Below are positions 16,964-25,815 of a stretch of DNA of 64,000 bases, piece by piece. Position numbers and translations under genes: made by a program. Within the stretch, counting starts at the first letter, position 1. The number at the start of each line of letters is the position of its first letter. Origin of the DNA: Saccharomonospora xinjiangensis XJ-54 (GTDB taxonomy: Bacteria; Actinomycetota; Actinomycetes; Mycobacteriales; Pseudonocardiaceae). Under the pieces are notes generated by a model. It saw nothing but the letters and a program-made list of their open reading frames with translations, made no database searches and was not told where the DNA came from. The stretch covers positions 2,209,482 through 2,273,481 of the forward strand of contig NZ_JH636049.1 of the NCBI RefSeq assembly GCF_000258175.1, read 5' to 3'.

Positions 16964-17911
16964 CTACACCGGTGGTTGCGCGCTCCCAGTGGGTGGGGTC
17001 TGAGCCGCTTCGAGCTCGGCGATGCGGCTCTCCAGCGTCGAGGCGTAGCGGGCGGCCGCCGTGGCTCTCCGGCGCTCCGCCTCGACGGCCTCCTGCAACG
17101 TCGCGATGTAGCCGGCCTCCTGCTCACGGAGTGCCTGCTCCTCGCGAAGCCGCTGCTCCAGCCGCCGGATGTAGCCGGTCTCGCCGGCCCTCAGCGCGGC
17201 GCGCTCGCGGGCTTCCTCTCGCATGCGCGCCACCTCCGCTCGCTCGAAGTCGTCGAAGACGTTGGCTGGCACCGAAAGGCACTCCAGCGCCTCGGCGTCG
17301 TCGGCCTGCGCGTAGAAGCGGTTGAGGCCGTCGAACAGCGCGCACCGGTAGCCCGCGTCGAGCAGCATCGGCTCCCACTGCTCGAACGCCGGGCGCGGTG
17401 AACCGGGTTCGGTGGCCTCGACCACCAGCACCCTCGGACGGTGCCTCGTCCAGTCGGCCCCCGCGAGCACGTCCCGCTCGGCGCCCTCGACGTCCACCTT
17501 CAGGAAGTCGATATCCCCAGGGTGCTCGTCGAGCACGGCGGCCAGCGTGGTCGTCTCGACCTCGACGTCGTCCACCTGCCATCGCTCGCCGTCGCGGTAC
17601 CGCTCCGCCAGCACCTCGTCGAGCGTGGCCCTGCCCCAGGCTTCGGGGACGACGTGCAGCGTGGCCTTGCCTTCCGTGGCTGCCAGCGCGATCGGCAGGG
17701 TCACGTCCCTCGGCCTCGCCTCGCGAAGTCGCGCGGCGAACTCGCCGACGGGCTCGACGTTGATGCCCGACCAGCCGCGGTCGTAGAAGTGCTTGGTCAC
17801 CGAGTCTTCGACGGGGTCACCCGCCCCGACATCGACATAGCGACCCTCGGCCTGCTGCCGGAACAGCCTGGCGAGTACGACGTCCTCCGCGTTCTGCGCG
17901 TAGGAGATCAC
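16964..17911 (-). CDS. FkbM family methyltransferase with C-terminal coiled coil
   Basis: 315 residues from a GTG start that overlaps the gmd stop as GTGA. The FkbM fold is visible in [24 protein letters not shown] (SAM site), [10 protein letters not shown] and [16 protein letters not shown]. Family members O-methylate sugars or natural products. Residues about 222-305 form a Glu/Arg-rich coiled coil ending in a Pro/Thr tail, an unusual addition to this family. Tight coupling to GDP-mannose 4,6-dehydratase suggests methylation of a GDP-mannose-derived deoxyhexose; the acceptor is inferred. Confidence 0.9.
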   Translation of the reverse strand: MISYAQNAEDVVLARLFRQQAEGRYVDVGAGDPVEDSVTKHFYDRGWSGINVEPVGEFAARLREARPRDVTLPIALAATEGKATLHVVPEAWGRATLDEVLAERYRDGERWQVDDVEVETTTLAAVLDEHPGDIDFLKVDVEGAERDVLAGADWTRHRPRVLVVEATEPGSPRPAFEQWEPMLLDAGYRCALFDGLNRFYAQADDAEALECLSVPANVFDDFERAEVARMREEARERAALRAGETGYIRRLEQRLREEQALREQEAGYIATLQEAVEAERRRATAAARYASTLESRIAELEAAQTPPTGSAQPPV

Positions 17912-18903
17912 GGCTGCCGGATTCCCGCCTTCTTCGCTTCGAGCGCGAGATCGTGGTCAACCATCATCGCGACAAGCGACTCGAAATCGACCTCCGGCTT
18001 CCAGCCGAGTTCCGTTTTCGCCTTCGTGGCATCGCCGACGAGCAGGTCAACCTCCGCGGGACGGAAGAACCGCTCGTCCTGGGTGACGAAGCGTTCCCAG
18101 TCGTCCAGCCCGACATGGCGGAACGCGGCGTCAACGAACTCCCTGACACTGTGCGTGTGTCCTGTCGCGACCACGTAGTCGCCGGGCTCGTCCTGCTGGA
18201 GCATCAGCCACATCGCCTTGACGTAGTCGCCCGCGAAGCCCCAGTCGCGCCGGGGTTCGAGGTCCCCGAGCACCAGCGTGTCCTGAAGTCCGAGCTTGAT
18301 CCGGGCCACCGCGTTGGTCACCTTCCTCGTGACGAACTCGATGCCGCGCCGGGGGCTCTCGTGGTTGAACAGGATGCCCGAACACGCGAAGAGGCCGTAG
18401 CTGTCGCGGTAGTTCACCGTGATGTCGTGCCCGAACACCTTCGCGCAGCCGTAAGGCGATCGCGGATAGAACGGCGTTGTCTCGACCTGCGGCGATTCCC
18501 TGACCTTGCCGAACATCTCCGAGGAAGACGCCTGGTAGAAACGGATCGGGTTGTTCTGGCTGCCCCCGACCATGCGGATGGCCTCCAGCAGGCGCAGCAC
18601 GCCGAGCCCTGTCACGTTGGCGGTGAGTTCGGCCTGCTTGAAGCTCAGCGCGACGAACGAGATGGCCCCGAGGTTGTAGACCTCGTCGGGCTGCACCTGT
18701 TCGAGCGCGGCGACGAGGCTCGACAGATCCTGCAGATCACCGGAGACCAGTTCCACAAACGGTAGTTCCGTCTGGAGGGCTTCGAGTTTCGGGTTGTTCT
18801 GACCCTTGATCAGGCCGAACACCTCGTAGTTCTCGCTGTGCAGCAATTCAGCGAGGTACTGCCCGTCCTGCCCGGTGATTCCGGTGATCAATGCGCGTCG
18901 CAC
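17908..18903 (-). CDS. gmd: GDP-mannose 4,6-dehydratase
   Basis: 331 residues from GTG at 18903, giving the canonical start [21 protein letters not shown]. An upstream extension of 30 codons in the same frame is Arg-rich and non-homologous. The NAD(P)-binding GITGQDG motif, the SSSEMFG segment and the catalytic YGCAK (Y-x3-K) are intact, as are SPRRG and [11 protein letters not shown] that bind the GDP-sugar. The enzyme converts GDP-D-mannose to GDP-4-keto-6-deoxymannose, precursor of GDP-rhamnose, fucose or related sugars. No reductase (RMD) or epimerase (GMER) lies next to it, so the final sugar cannot be named from this window. The neighbouring fkbM gene overlaps its stop. Confidence 0.94.
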   Translation of the reverse strand: MRRALITGITGQDGQYLAELLHSENYEVFGLIKGQNNPKLEALQTELPFVELVSGDLQDLSSLVAALEQVQPDEVYNLGAISFVALSFKQAELTANVTGLGVLRLLEAIRMVGGSQNNPIRFYQASSSEMFGKVRESPQVETTPFYPRSPYGCAKVFGHDITVNYRDSYGLFACSGILFNHESPRRGIEFVTRKVTNAVARIKLGLQDTLVLGDLEPRRDWGFAGDYVKAMWLMLQQDEPGDYVVATGHTHSVREFVDAAFRHVGLDDWERFVTQDERFFRPAEVDLLVGDATKAKTELGWKPEVDFESLVAMMVDHDLALEAKKAGIRQP

Positions 18904-19085
18904 ACGGTGAGAATAGCCGCGATGTGGTGGCCGGTGTCGAGCAGGAGAGTGAAACCGGCGACGACGCGCGAGGCTCCTCCCCTGCCCTGCCACGAGCGTG
19001 GCTCACCATCGGGAGTTCACGACCGATGGAAAGGAGACCGGAATGTGGCCGCAAGTCACGCTCGTGGCGATATCCGCGACGATCT

Positions 19086-20012
19086 TCACAACGCGTGCGG
19101 CAAGGATCGTGCACTCGTCGCGGTGTGGTCGTCGCGCGAGTCCTGCCGTTCCCGAGACCCCGTCGCCACCCGTGACAGGAACGTGAAAGCCAGCAGCAAC
19201 CCCGCAAGGCACCCCGCCGCCACCATCAGCCAGCTCAGCGTGTCACTGCTGTCGGCGCCCATGGCCGCCATGCCGAACGCCGCCCAGAAATTGGACGCGA
19301 AAAGAGTCGAGGAACCCGTCCACAGCAGCACCGTCGTCAGCCAGTGCCTTCCCCGCACACTGAGCAACACCGCACCCGAGACAGCAGCCAGCGCGGCGAG
19401 TGACTGAACAATCCCGATCACCACCATGGCAAGCCGTTCCTCGCCGAAGGTGTCCCGGAATTCCCCGACCGCGACAACGAAGGCCAGCACCGCTCCTGTC
19501 ACCCCGATCGGCCCCACCCCGCGCGCACTCGGCCGGGTGTCGAACACATGTGTCCACCGCACTCGTGCGTGCAGCACGAACGCCGTGAGCAACGCGACGC
19601 CCTGCCAGAAGAAGCTCGCATACACGACAGGTGTGACCCACGGCGCGAGCGCGCCGTTCGCGGAGCCTGCCGCCAGAAAATCCGTTCCGATGGCCGGAGC
19701 GGATACGACGATCGGAGCCAGCAGGCCCGTGCCGACCCACATGGGGAACACGATGAGCCACGCAGGGAACCTCATGCCCCAGCCATGGGTGAGCGCGAGC
19801 ACGACGACAATGGCGACGAACTCCATGAATGCCGTGAAGGAGTTGGCACCGCGCATCAGCGCCGTTGTCATCACTCCCGGTTCGGTGACACCGATCTCGA
19901 CACCGGCGATCCAGAAGAGCTTGAGCACCAGATACGGCAGCATGCCGACCACCGCGATGTAGCCGAAGATCGGGCGAAGCCGCGCTGGCCGGGGCGAGGA
20001 GTTCGGACTCAT
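19086..20012 (-). CDS. Multi-pass membrane protein of unknown function
   Basis: 308 residues with about eight hydrophobic helices spread from residue 14 to 285 and a charged cytoplasmic tail (ATGSRERQDSRDDH). I recognise no transport or enzyme motif. Conserved-looking features are a Trp/Gly-rich loop (THGWGMRFPAW) and ANSFTAFMEF between helices. The gene lies 182 bp upstream of gmd on the same strand. It is probably separately transcribed, because neither spacing nor function links them. Confidence 0.7.
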   Translation of the reverse strand: MSPNSSPRPARLRPIFGYIAVVGMLPYLVLKLFWIAGVEIGVTEPGVMTTALMRGANSFTAFMEFVAIVVVLALTHGWGMRFPAWLIVFPMWVGTGLLAPIVVSAPAIGTDFLAAGSANGALAPWVTPVVYASFFWQGVALLTAFVLHARVRWTHVFDTRPSARGVGPIGVTGAVLAFVVAVGEFRDTFGEERLAMVVIGIVQSLAALAAVSGAVLLSVRGRHWLTTVLLWTGSSTLFASNFWAAFGMAAMGADSSDTLSWLMVAAGCLAGLLLAFTFLSRVATGSRERQDSRDDHTATSARSLPHAL

Positions 20013-20133
20013 GCCACGCAGTCTTCCGCTCCGGCACCGCCGTCAATTCCCCAACGAGTGGCGTGCTCCTCCCTCCTGAGAGGGAGTCCGCGAGAGACCG
20101 GCGAAGTGTCGGCCGCATGGGCATCATGAGGAC

Positions 20134-20502
20134 ATGGACGCGACCACACTCTACCGGCGGTGGCTCGACGAACTCTGGAACGGCGACCTTGACCGCCTCG
20201 ACGAGATCGCCAGAACCATCGTGACCGGCGACTTCGTCGGCCACTGGCCCAACCAGCCCGGCCTCGCGCAAGGACCGGACCAGCTCGCCGCCATCGTGCG
20301 GCAAGGCAGAGAGCTGATCGAGGACAGTGTGTTCGAGCTGGTCCTCGGCCCCGTGCCGCACGGCGATCTGGTCGCGGCGCGGTGGCGCGGCAGCGGTCTC
20401 CACCAAGGTGAGCGGGTGATCTTCCACGGGCACGACCTCCTGCGGGTGGAGGGCGACCGGTTCGCCGAGTACTGGGTCATCGCGGAGGACCCCACCGCCT
20501 GA
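20134..20502 (+). CDS. SnoaL-like/NTF2-fold protein
   Basis: 122 residues with the layout of SnoaL-like polyketide-cyclase/NTF2 domains: an N-terminal amphipathic helix (TLYRRWLDELWNGDLDRLDE), DFVGHWPNQPG, then a beta-rich half ending in VIFHGHDLLRVEGDRFAEYWVIAED. The fold forms a conical pocket, and members include isomerases, hydrolases and unassigned proteins. The substrate is unknown. It is flanked by a divergent membrane-protein gene and a convergent gamma-glutamyltransferase gene, and appears to be a single-gene unit. Confidence 0.78.
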   Translation: MDATTLYRRWLDELWNGDLDRLDEIARTIVTGDFVGHWPNQPGLAQGPDQLAAIVRQGRELIEDSVFELVLGPVPHGDLVAARWRGSGLHQGERVIFHGHDLLRVEGDRFAEYWVIAEDPTA

Positions 20503-20630
20503 CCGCGTCACGCAACCCGCGCGCGCCGCCCACACCTCGGGCGCGCCGTCGTCGAATCGAGAAGGCCGCGCGCACTCGAACGCGAGGCACGTCACGGCAG
20601 CGCTGCCGTGGATGCCCGCATGGCTTCCTG

Positions 20631-22415
20631 TCACCGGCCGACGGCGTAACCCTGCATGCCCCTCGGGTTCGCCGCCGCTCGCAGAATCCCGGTCACGGCA
20701 TCGCGCGACACGGCGGAAAGCCTGCCGAGCGCCCACGGGCCCGCGTCCACCACGTCGTGGCCCCGCTCGGTGAGTTCCCGGATGGTGTCCTCGCCCATGC
20801 GGGACTCGACGACCAGCTCCTTCGGCTGCCACGCCCTCGGGTAGAACGAACTGGGGAACGCCGTCGTGTGCCAGGCAGGCGCGTCGATCGACTCCTGAAG
20901 GTTCAGACCACCAACCGTGTGAGCCAGCCAGAAGCAGAGCTGCCACTGGTCCTGCTGGTCACCTCCGGGGGTGCCGAAGGCGATCGTCGGCTCGCCGTGT
21001 CGCAGCGCCATCGAGGGAGACAGCGTGATCCTCGGCCGCTTACGGGGAGCCAGCGAGTTGGGCAGCCCCTCCTCAAGCCAGAACATCTGCGCGCGGGAGT
21101 CGAGGCAGAAACCGAGTTCGGGGATCGTCGGTGACGACTGGAGCCAGCCACCCGACGGCGTCGCCGAGATCATGTTGCCCTCGGCGTCCACCACGTCGAT
21201 GTGCACGGTGTCACCGCGCGTGCGGCCAACCGGGTCAACAGTCGGCTCCCCGAGCGCCCCGGTGCCCGACTGTCCGCCGCGCGTGTATTCGAGCACGGTG
21301 GGAAGCCTCGGATTTGGACCTCCCGGCCGCAGCTCGGCGCTGGCCTCCTCGCCGACGAGCGCGCGGCGGCGTTCGGCGTACTCCCACGACAACAGCGTGC
21401 CGAGATCGACGTCGGTGTCGCCGTAGTACGCCTCGCGGTCGGCGAACGCGAGCTTCGCACACTCGGTGGCCAGGTGCACGGTCTCGGCGTCCGGCCTGCC
21501 GTCCACGTAACGGAGTCGGTCGCGGAAACCTTCGAGCAGCCGCAACTGCTGCGCCAGCACAGGCCCCTGCGTCCAGGCTCCGCACTTGACGAGACTCCAC
21601 TCCCCGAAGTCGGTGATCACCGCGTCCTCGTACGTGGCCTCCCACGAGGCGAGGTCGTCGCCGGTGAGCAGGCCCGCGTGGTCGCGGCCGGAGTCGTCGC
21701 GGAACGCCCTGCGGCTGAACTCGTCGATCGCCTCGGCCACGAAGCCCTGCGACCACGCCCTGCGGGCGGCGTCGAGCTGTGCCTCCCTGCCCGCGTGGAT
21801 CTCGGCCTGCCCGAGCAGTCGCTGCCAGGTGCGTGCCAGTGCGCGGTTGCGGTGCAGCGAGCCCGGCGTCGGCGGTTCACCGTCGGGCAGCCACAACTGC
21901 GCCGAGGTGGGCCAGTGATGCACGAACAAGCCGGACACCGCGTCGATGGTGTCGGTGATCCGGCCGATCACCGGCACGCCCTTCCAGGCGTAGGAGATCG
22001 CGTACTTCAGGACATCGCGCAGAGACTTGGTGCCGTGGTCGCGCAGCAGAAGCAACCACGCGTCCCACGCACCGGGGACCGTCGCGGAGAGAAGTCCGGT
22101 GCCGGGGATCAGGTCGAGGCCGAGGTCACGGAAGTGGGCAGGAGTGGCCGCCGCAGGGGAGGTGCCCTGCCCGCACAGCACCTTCGGCGTGCGATCATCG
22201 GCCTTCACGAAGATCGCGGGAACCTGACCTGCCGGTCCGTTGAGGTGAGGCTCCGCGACCTGGAGCACGAATCCCGCGGCGACGGCGGCGTCGAAGGCGT
22301 TCCCTCCGTCTTCGAGCACAGCCATACCGGTACTTGAGGCAAGCCAGTGGGTCGTGGCGACCATGCCGTGCGTACCGGCGAGCTCCGGTCTGGACGTGAA
22401 CACGGTATCGACCAT
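20631..22415 (-). CDS. Gamma-glutamyltransferase family protein (cytosolic type)
   Basis: 594 residues from ATG at 22415. The N terminus has no signal peptide, unlike periplasmic GGT, so it resembles cytosolic YwrD-type members. Thr403 in GDTVHIDVVDAEGN aligns with the autoprocessing nucleophile of E. coli GGT, and the downstream TPSGGW and GTPGGDQQ loops match the gamma-glutamyl binding region. Maturation would cleave before Thr403 to give two subunits. Family reactions include transfer or hydrolysis of gamma-glutamyl groups and cephalosporin acylation; the substrate here is unknown. It is divergent from the SDR gene over a 135-bp region that carries two short palindromes. Confidence 0.88.
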   Translation of the reverse strand: MVDTVFTSRPELAGTHGMVATTHWLASSTGMAVLEDGGNAFDAAVAAGFVLQVAEPHLNGPAGQVPAIFVKADDRTPKVLCGQGTSPAAATPAHFRDLGLDLIPGTGLLSATVPGAWDAWLLLLRDHGTKSLRDVLKYAISYAWKGVPVIGRITDTIDAVSGLFVHHWPTSAQLWLPDGEPPTPGSLHRNRALARTWQRLLGQAEIHAGREAQLDAARRAWSQGFVAEAIDEFSRRAFRDDSGRDHAGLLTGDDLASWEATYEDAVITDFGEWSLVKCGAWTQGPVLAQQLRLLEGFRDRLRYVDGRPDAETVHLATECAKLAFADREAYYGDTDVDLGTLLSWEYAERRRALVGEEASAELRPGGPNPRLPTVLEYTRGGQSGTGALGEPTVDPVGRTRGDTVHIDVVDAEGNMISATPSGGWLQSSPTIPELGFCLDSRAQMFWLEEGLPNSLAPRKRPRITLSPSMALRHGEPTIAFGTPGGDQQDQWQLCFWLAHTVGGLNLQESIDAPAWHTTAFPSSFYPRAWQPKELVVESRMGEDTIRELTERGHDVVDAGPWALGRLSAVSRDAVTGILRAAANPRGMQGYAVGR

Positions 22416-22472
22416 ACGGGTGATCACTTCGTTCGTACAGCTAACCGACAATCGCCTCACACACCTGACGCG

Positions 22473-22492
22473 AACGGCCGTTAACCTAAGGT
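22473..22492. promoter_or_regulatory. Paired palindromes between GGT-like and SDR genes
   Basis: AACGGCCGTT (22473-22482) is a perfect 10-bp palindrome, and ACCTAAGGT (22484-22492) is a perfect odd palindrome, both within the divergent promoter region. They could bind a regulator controlling both genes. No regulator gene is adjacent, so this is only a candidate. Confidence 0.3.
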
Positions 22493-22550
22493 CACTGTCA
22501 CTCCGGCGACAAGCCTCGAAGGTTCCTCGACCACAGAAAGGGACGAGAAC

Positions 22551-23312
22551 ATGCAGATCGCCAACACCACCGCCATCGTCACCGGCGGCGCGTCCGGCCT
22601 CGGCGCCGCGACGGCGAAGGCGCTGGCCGCGAAGGGCGCCCGCGTGATCGCGGCCGACCTCGCGGGCTCCATCGCGAAGGCCGAACCCGCCGACGGCGTC
22701 ACGCTCGTCGAGGCCGACGTCACCGACGCCGACCAGGTACAGCGCGCCGTCGAGGCCGCGACCGACTCCGGCGCGCCGTTGCGCATCGTCGTCAACTGCG
22801 CGGGCGTCGGTCACTCGTCCCGCATCCTGTCGAAGAAGGGCCCGCACGACCTCGGCCTCTTCCGCAAGGTCGTCGAGATCAACCTCATCGGCACGTTCAA
22901 CGTCATGACGCTGGCCGCGCAGGCCATGGCCACCACCGAGCCGGTTGACGAGAACGGCCAGCGCGGCGTTGTGGTCAACACGGCGTCCGTGGCGGCCTTC
23001 GAGGGCCAGATCGGCCAGATCGCGTACTCGGCGTCCAAGGGTGGCGTCGCCGGCATGACGATTCCCGCGGCACGAGACCTCGCGTCACACGGCATCCGGG
23101 TCATGACGATCGCACCCGGCATCATCGACACCCCCATGATGGCCGGTGTCACCGAGGAGTTCCGGGCCGGCCTCGCGGCGTCCGTGCCGTTCCCCAAGCG
23201 CTTCGGCCGCCCCGACGAGTACGCCCAACTGGCCGTGAACATCGTCGAGCACGACTACCTCAACGGCGAGGTGATCCGCCTCGACGGCGCTCTGCGCATG
23301 TCGCCGAGGTGA
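22551..23312 (+). CDS. SDR family 3-hydroxyacyl-CoA dehydrogenase-like oxidoreductase
   Basis: 253 residues. It has a classical short-chain dehydrogenase layout: cofactor motif GGASGLG (13-19), acidic residue in ADLAG favouring NAD, NCAGVG, catalytic Ser in [13 protein letters not shown] and YSASK, then PGIIDTPMM. The [16 protein letters not shown] and [10 protein letters not shown] segments match the type II 3-hydroxyacyl-CoA/3-hydroxy-2-methylbutyryl-CoA dehydrogenase group used in fatty acid and isoleucine breakdown. A ribosome site AAAGGGACGAG lies before ATG. It is a single gene, divergent from the GGT-like gene and convergent with the nuclease gene 12 bp away. Confidence 0.9.
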   Translation: MQIANTTAIVTGGASGLGAATAKALAAKGARVIAADLAGSIAKAEPADGVTLVEADVTDADQVQRAVEAATDSGAPLRIVVNCAGVGHSSRILSKKGPHDLGLFRKVVEINLIGTFNVMTLAAQAMATTEPVDENGQRGVVVNTASVAAFEGQIGQIAYSASKGGVAGMTIPAARDLASHGIRVMTIAPGIIDTPMMAGVTEEFRAGLAASVPFPKRFGRPDEYAQLAVNIVEHDYLNGEVIRLDGALRMSPR

Positions 23313-23324
23313 ACCACCGACCCG

Positions 23325-24962
23325 CTAGAGCTCGCCCATGAACGGGACGGCGTGCGCGGCCTCGTCGCTCATCCACACCCTGAGCGCGTGTGTGGCCCGC
23401 ACGTCGTCCTCGTTGTACTGCAACAATCTCTCGCGCTGCTGTTCGTCGGAGACACCGCCGTCCATGCCGACGGCGTCGCGATACCAGCGCATCGACGCCT
23501 CCCCGCTCGCCTCGGGGTCCCGCCACGAGAACCCGGCGACGGGCGCGACCACCTTGAGCCCCTTGCCCCGCGAACACAGGAACTGATCGGACACGATGCG
23601 GAAGAGGTCAACCCACTCGTCCGACTCGACGAACCGGCGCACCTCCTCCCGCGTCGGCACGCCCTCAACGCCCGCGAACCGCTCGACCGACGCGTAGAGC
23701 CAGCGATTCTCCGCGAGCGCGTTGTAGCAGTAGGCACGGAAACTCAGCCCCAGCGCTGCTGCTCTGATCCGCACATCGCTCAGCCACGCCCAGAAGCGCG
23801 CGAACGAGTGCGCCTCGTCGTCGGTGGGCAGCGGGTCCCACGTCACGAAAGCCCGGTAGCCCTGCTCGACACCGATGTCCGCGCCGCTGAGCAGGCAACC
23901 CCACAGATACGCGCCCGAGTCGCCGAAGCTCTCCATGTCGATGTCCACCTCGACATCGGCGCGCGGGACGTGCACCTTCTCGACCCTGCGCACCACCGTG
24001 AGGTCGGCGAGCCACGCCCTCGCCAGCGCGATGGCGTCGTCGAACGTGGTTCCCGTCCACTGGATCGGCGACTCGTCCCCCGCGTCGAGCGCGGCAAGCT
24101 GGTCCACAGTGGATATTCCGGCCCTGCGGAGTTCGGCGGCGTCCTCACCACGCACGACCAGACTGACGTCGCGTGCCTTCGCGAGATCCGCCTCGCACAC
24201 CGGCCACCACGGACACCGCTTGCACTCCAGGATGCGCGACGGCTGCGCGAGTGGCTCCTCGCGCGAAGCGGCAGCCCGCGCCACCGCGAGGCGGTCGGCG
24301 AACCTCTCGTCGTACTCCTCCAACGCGGTGCGGCCTTCAGGCCAGGTCGCCGCCGTGAGGTCGTGCCAGACGACGACGTCGGCGTCGAGCCCGACGACCC
24401 CGCCGATCGCTCTGTCCCGCTCGGCGTGTCCCGCCGCTTCGAGCAACCGCCGCGTGTGAGCGAGCCGCAACAGATCGCGCGGATGCGAGCGCACCTTGCG
24501 CCGCGGGTCCGTCTCGGCCCGATCAGGATCGACGTCGGGGAGCACGGTGGTGCGAGCCCCTTCTCCCGGATCGGTGATCCGGTGCCGCACCACGAGCACG
24601 GGAACGTAACCGTCAGGCGTGCGCACGAGCAGATTGATCCCGCCACGCCTTCCGCCATCGCGGTCGAGCGGGAACACCGCACCCCAGACGAAGGTGACCC
24701 CCTCCCGCAGCGCGACACGGGTCAACTCGGCGCGCTCCGCCGAGGAAAGCTCGGCGGGGATGGATGCCCAGCTCCCGTCCGTCTCGGTACGGAGCCACTC
24801 CGCGATGCGAACCCGATGTGCCTGCGCGTCCGCGATGCGCTGCTCCGACGTCGGATCCGGCGGCGCGAGTTCCGCGCCCCGCATCGTCGGGTCGTGGTCG
24901 AGGTGAACACGGCGGCGGCACCGCGTGACGACCCCCGCGTCCAATAACACCTCGACAGCCAT
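23325..24962 (-). CDS. TM0106-family RecB-like putative nuclease
   Basis: 545 residues from ATG at 24962. The first 260 residues form a RecB-like (PD-D/ExK) nuclease ending in a cysteine cluster C247-x2-C250-x5-C256, which may hold a metal or Fe-S cluster. After a linker with a helix-hairpin-like stretch (RRAGISTVDQLAAL), a second nuclease domain has an RNase H-like D342-x-E344 pair (DIDMESF) and a closing QYNEDDVRATHALRVW motif with acidic residues, as in DnaQ-like exonucleases. Some relatives are fused to helicases; this one is stand-alone. The cellular role is unknown, and DNA repair is plausible. Two nuclease folds in one chain are normal for this family. Confidence 0.85.
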   Translation of the reverse strand: MAVEVLLDAGVVTRCRRRVHLDHDPTMRGAELAPPDPTSEQRIADAQAHRVRIAEWLRTETDGSWASIPAELSSAERAELTRVALREGVTFVWGAVFPLDRDGGRRGGINLLVRTPDGYVPVLVVRHRITDPGEGARTTVLPDVDPDRAETDPRRKVRSHPRDLLRLAHTRRLLEAAGHAERDRAIGGVVGLDADVVVWHDLTAATWPEGRTALEEYDERFADRLAVARAAASREEPLAQPSRILECKRCPWWPVCEADLAKARDVSLVVRGEDAAELRRAGISTVDQLAALDAGDESPIQWTGTTFDDAIALARAWLADLTVVRRVEKVHVPRADVEVDIDMESFGDSGAYLWGCLLSGADIGVEQGYRAFVTWDPLPTDDEAHSFARFWAWLSDVRIRAAALGLSFRAYCYNALAENRWLYASVERFAGVEGVPTREEVRRFVESDEWVDLFRIVSDQFLCSRGKGLKVVAPVAGFSWRDPEASGEASMRWYRDAVGMDGGVSDEQQRERLLQYNEDDVRATHALRVWMSDEAAHAVPFMGEL

Positions 24963-25041
24963 GCCACTCACTGTATGAGAACCCACTGACACAGAGCCGA
25001 CGTGCCTGCGAAAGACGCGAACAGTAAGTTCACGGGTAACG

Positions 25042-25560
25042 GTGGCCGAGACGAAGGGGACTGGGGCGATGGGCCGCAGGACGGAGCGGACGCAGCGCGG
25101 AACCGAGGACGACAGCGGCTTCACACCGAAGCGCGCGAAGAACGTGGTGCGCGTCGCGAAGGTCGTTGTCCCCGCCGCCGTTCCCGCGCTGGCTCCGCTG
25201 GTGCTGCGGGCCGCTGGCGCCGCGAGGGAGGCCTACGACCGCAGCAGGGCCCGCCGCATGGGCATCGACGTCGGACAGCTGCCCGAGTACAGCGGCAGGG
25301 GCGGCGCTCTGCTGGCCCGGATCGCGGGAGCGTCGGAAGCTCTGTCACAACTCGCGCACCCGGAGCGAGCGACCCGCGACGACACCGACTTCGTCGAACG
25401 CAGCCGCTCGACCCTCGAACAGCTCACCGCGTCGGTGCGAGCGGCCGAACGGATGCCCGCCGCACGCAGGAAGGCCGCACATCGTGCTGTCGCCTCCGAG
25501 CTGGACACCATCGAGGCCGAGGTACTACGCCGCCTCGGCGTCCCCGGCGCGGCGACCTGA
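25042..25560 (+). CDS. DUF6474 family protein
   Basis: 172 residues from GTG at 25042; an in-frame ATG at 25069 with a nearby GGGG is a possible start for a 163-residue form. Basic N terminus, then FTPKRAKNVVRVAKVVVPAAVPALAPLVLRAA-like hydrophobic helix (about 38-62, interrupted by prolines), RARRMGIDVGQLPEYSG, and a helical C-terminal half rich in Ala/Arg/Glu. This matches the actinobacterial DUF6474 family, whose function is unknown. It is divergent from the nuclease gene by 79 bp. A 255-bp segment with short repeats separates it from the convergent transporter operon. Confidence 0.72.
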   Translation: MAETKGTGAMGRRTERTQRGTEDDSGFTPKRAKNVVRVAKVVVPAAVPALAPLVLRAAGAAREAYDRSRARRMGIDVGQLPEYSGRGGALLARIAGASEALSQLAHPERATRDDTDFVERSRSTLEQLTASVRAAERMPAARRKAAHRAVASELDTIEAEVLRRLGVPGAAT

Positions 25561-25747
25561 CCTGCGGCGGGACATCGGCAGACCGAGCTGACCGGCGCGG
25601 CGGCCCGGCTTCGCGCGGCGCACCCCGCCTGTGTGGCGCACCGGCTTCGCGCGGCGACCCGGCTTGTGCGGCGGCTCAGCTTCGCTCAGCGCCCTGCGTT
25701 CGGTACAGCGACCCGGCGAGCCCGAGGCGACACAGCGCGGGGACACA

Positions 25748-25803
25748 CGTGCACAGACTGCCAACACGCGCGCGGGAGATACCGGCACCCGTGCACAGAC
25801 TGC
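25748..25803. repeat. 14-bp direct repeats in a repeat-rich intergenic segment
   Basis: CGTGCACAGACTGC occurs at 25748-25761 and 25790-25803. Each copy is followed by related TGCCAACACGCG and TGCGGACACG words. The rest of 25561-25815 is GC-rich, with reiterated GGCTTCGCGCGGCG words, and holds no convincing gene. Confidence 0.85.
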
Positions 25804-25815
25804 GGACACGATCGC

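Noticed and set aside
18904..18993. 30-codon N-terminal extension of gmd
   Set aside because: The Arg/His-rich extension has no counterpart in the family, and the GTG at 18903 gives the canonical start of the NAD-binding domain.
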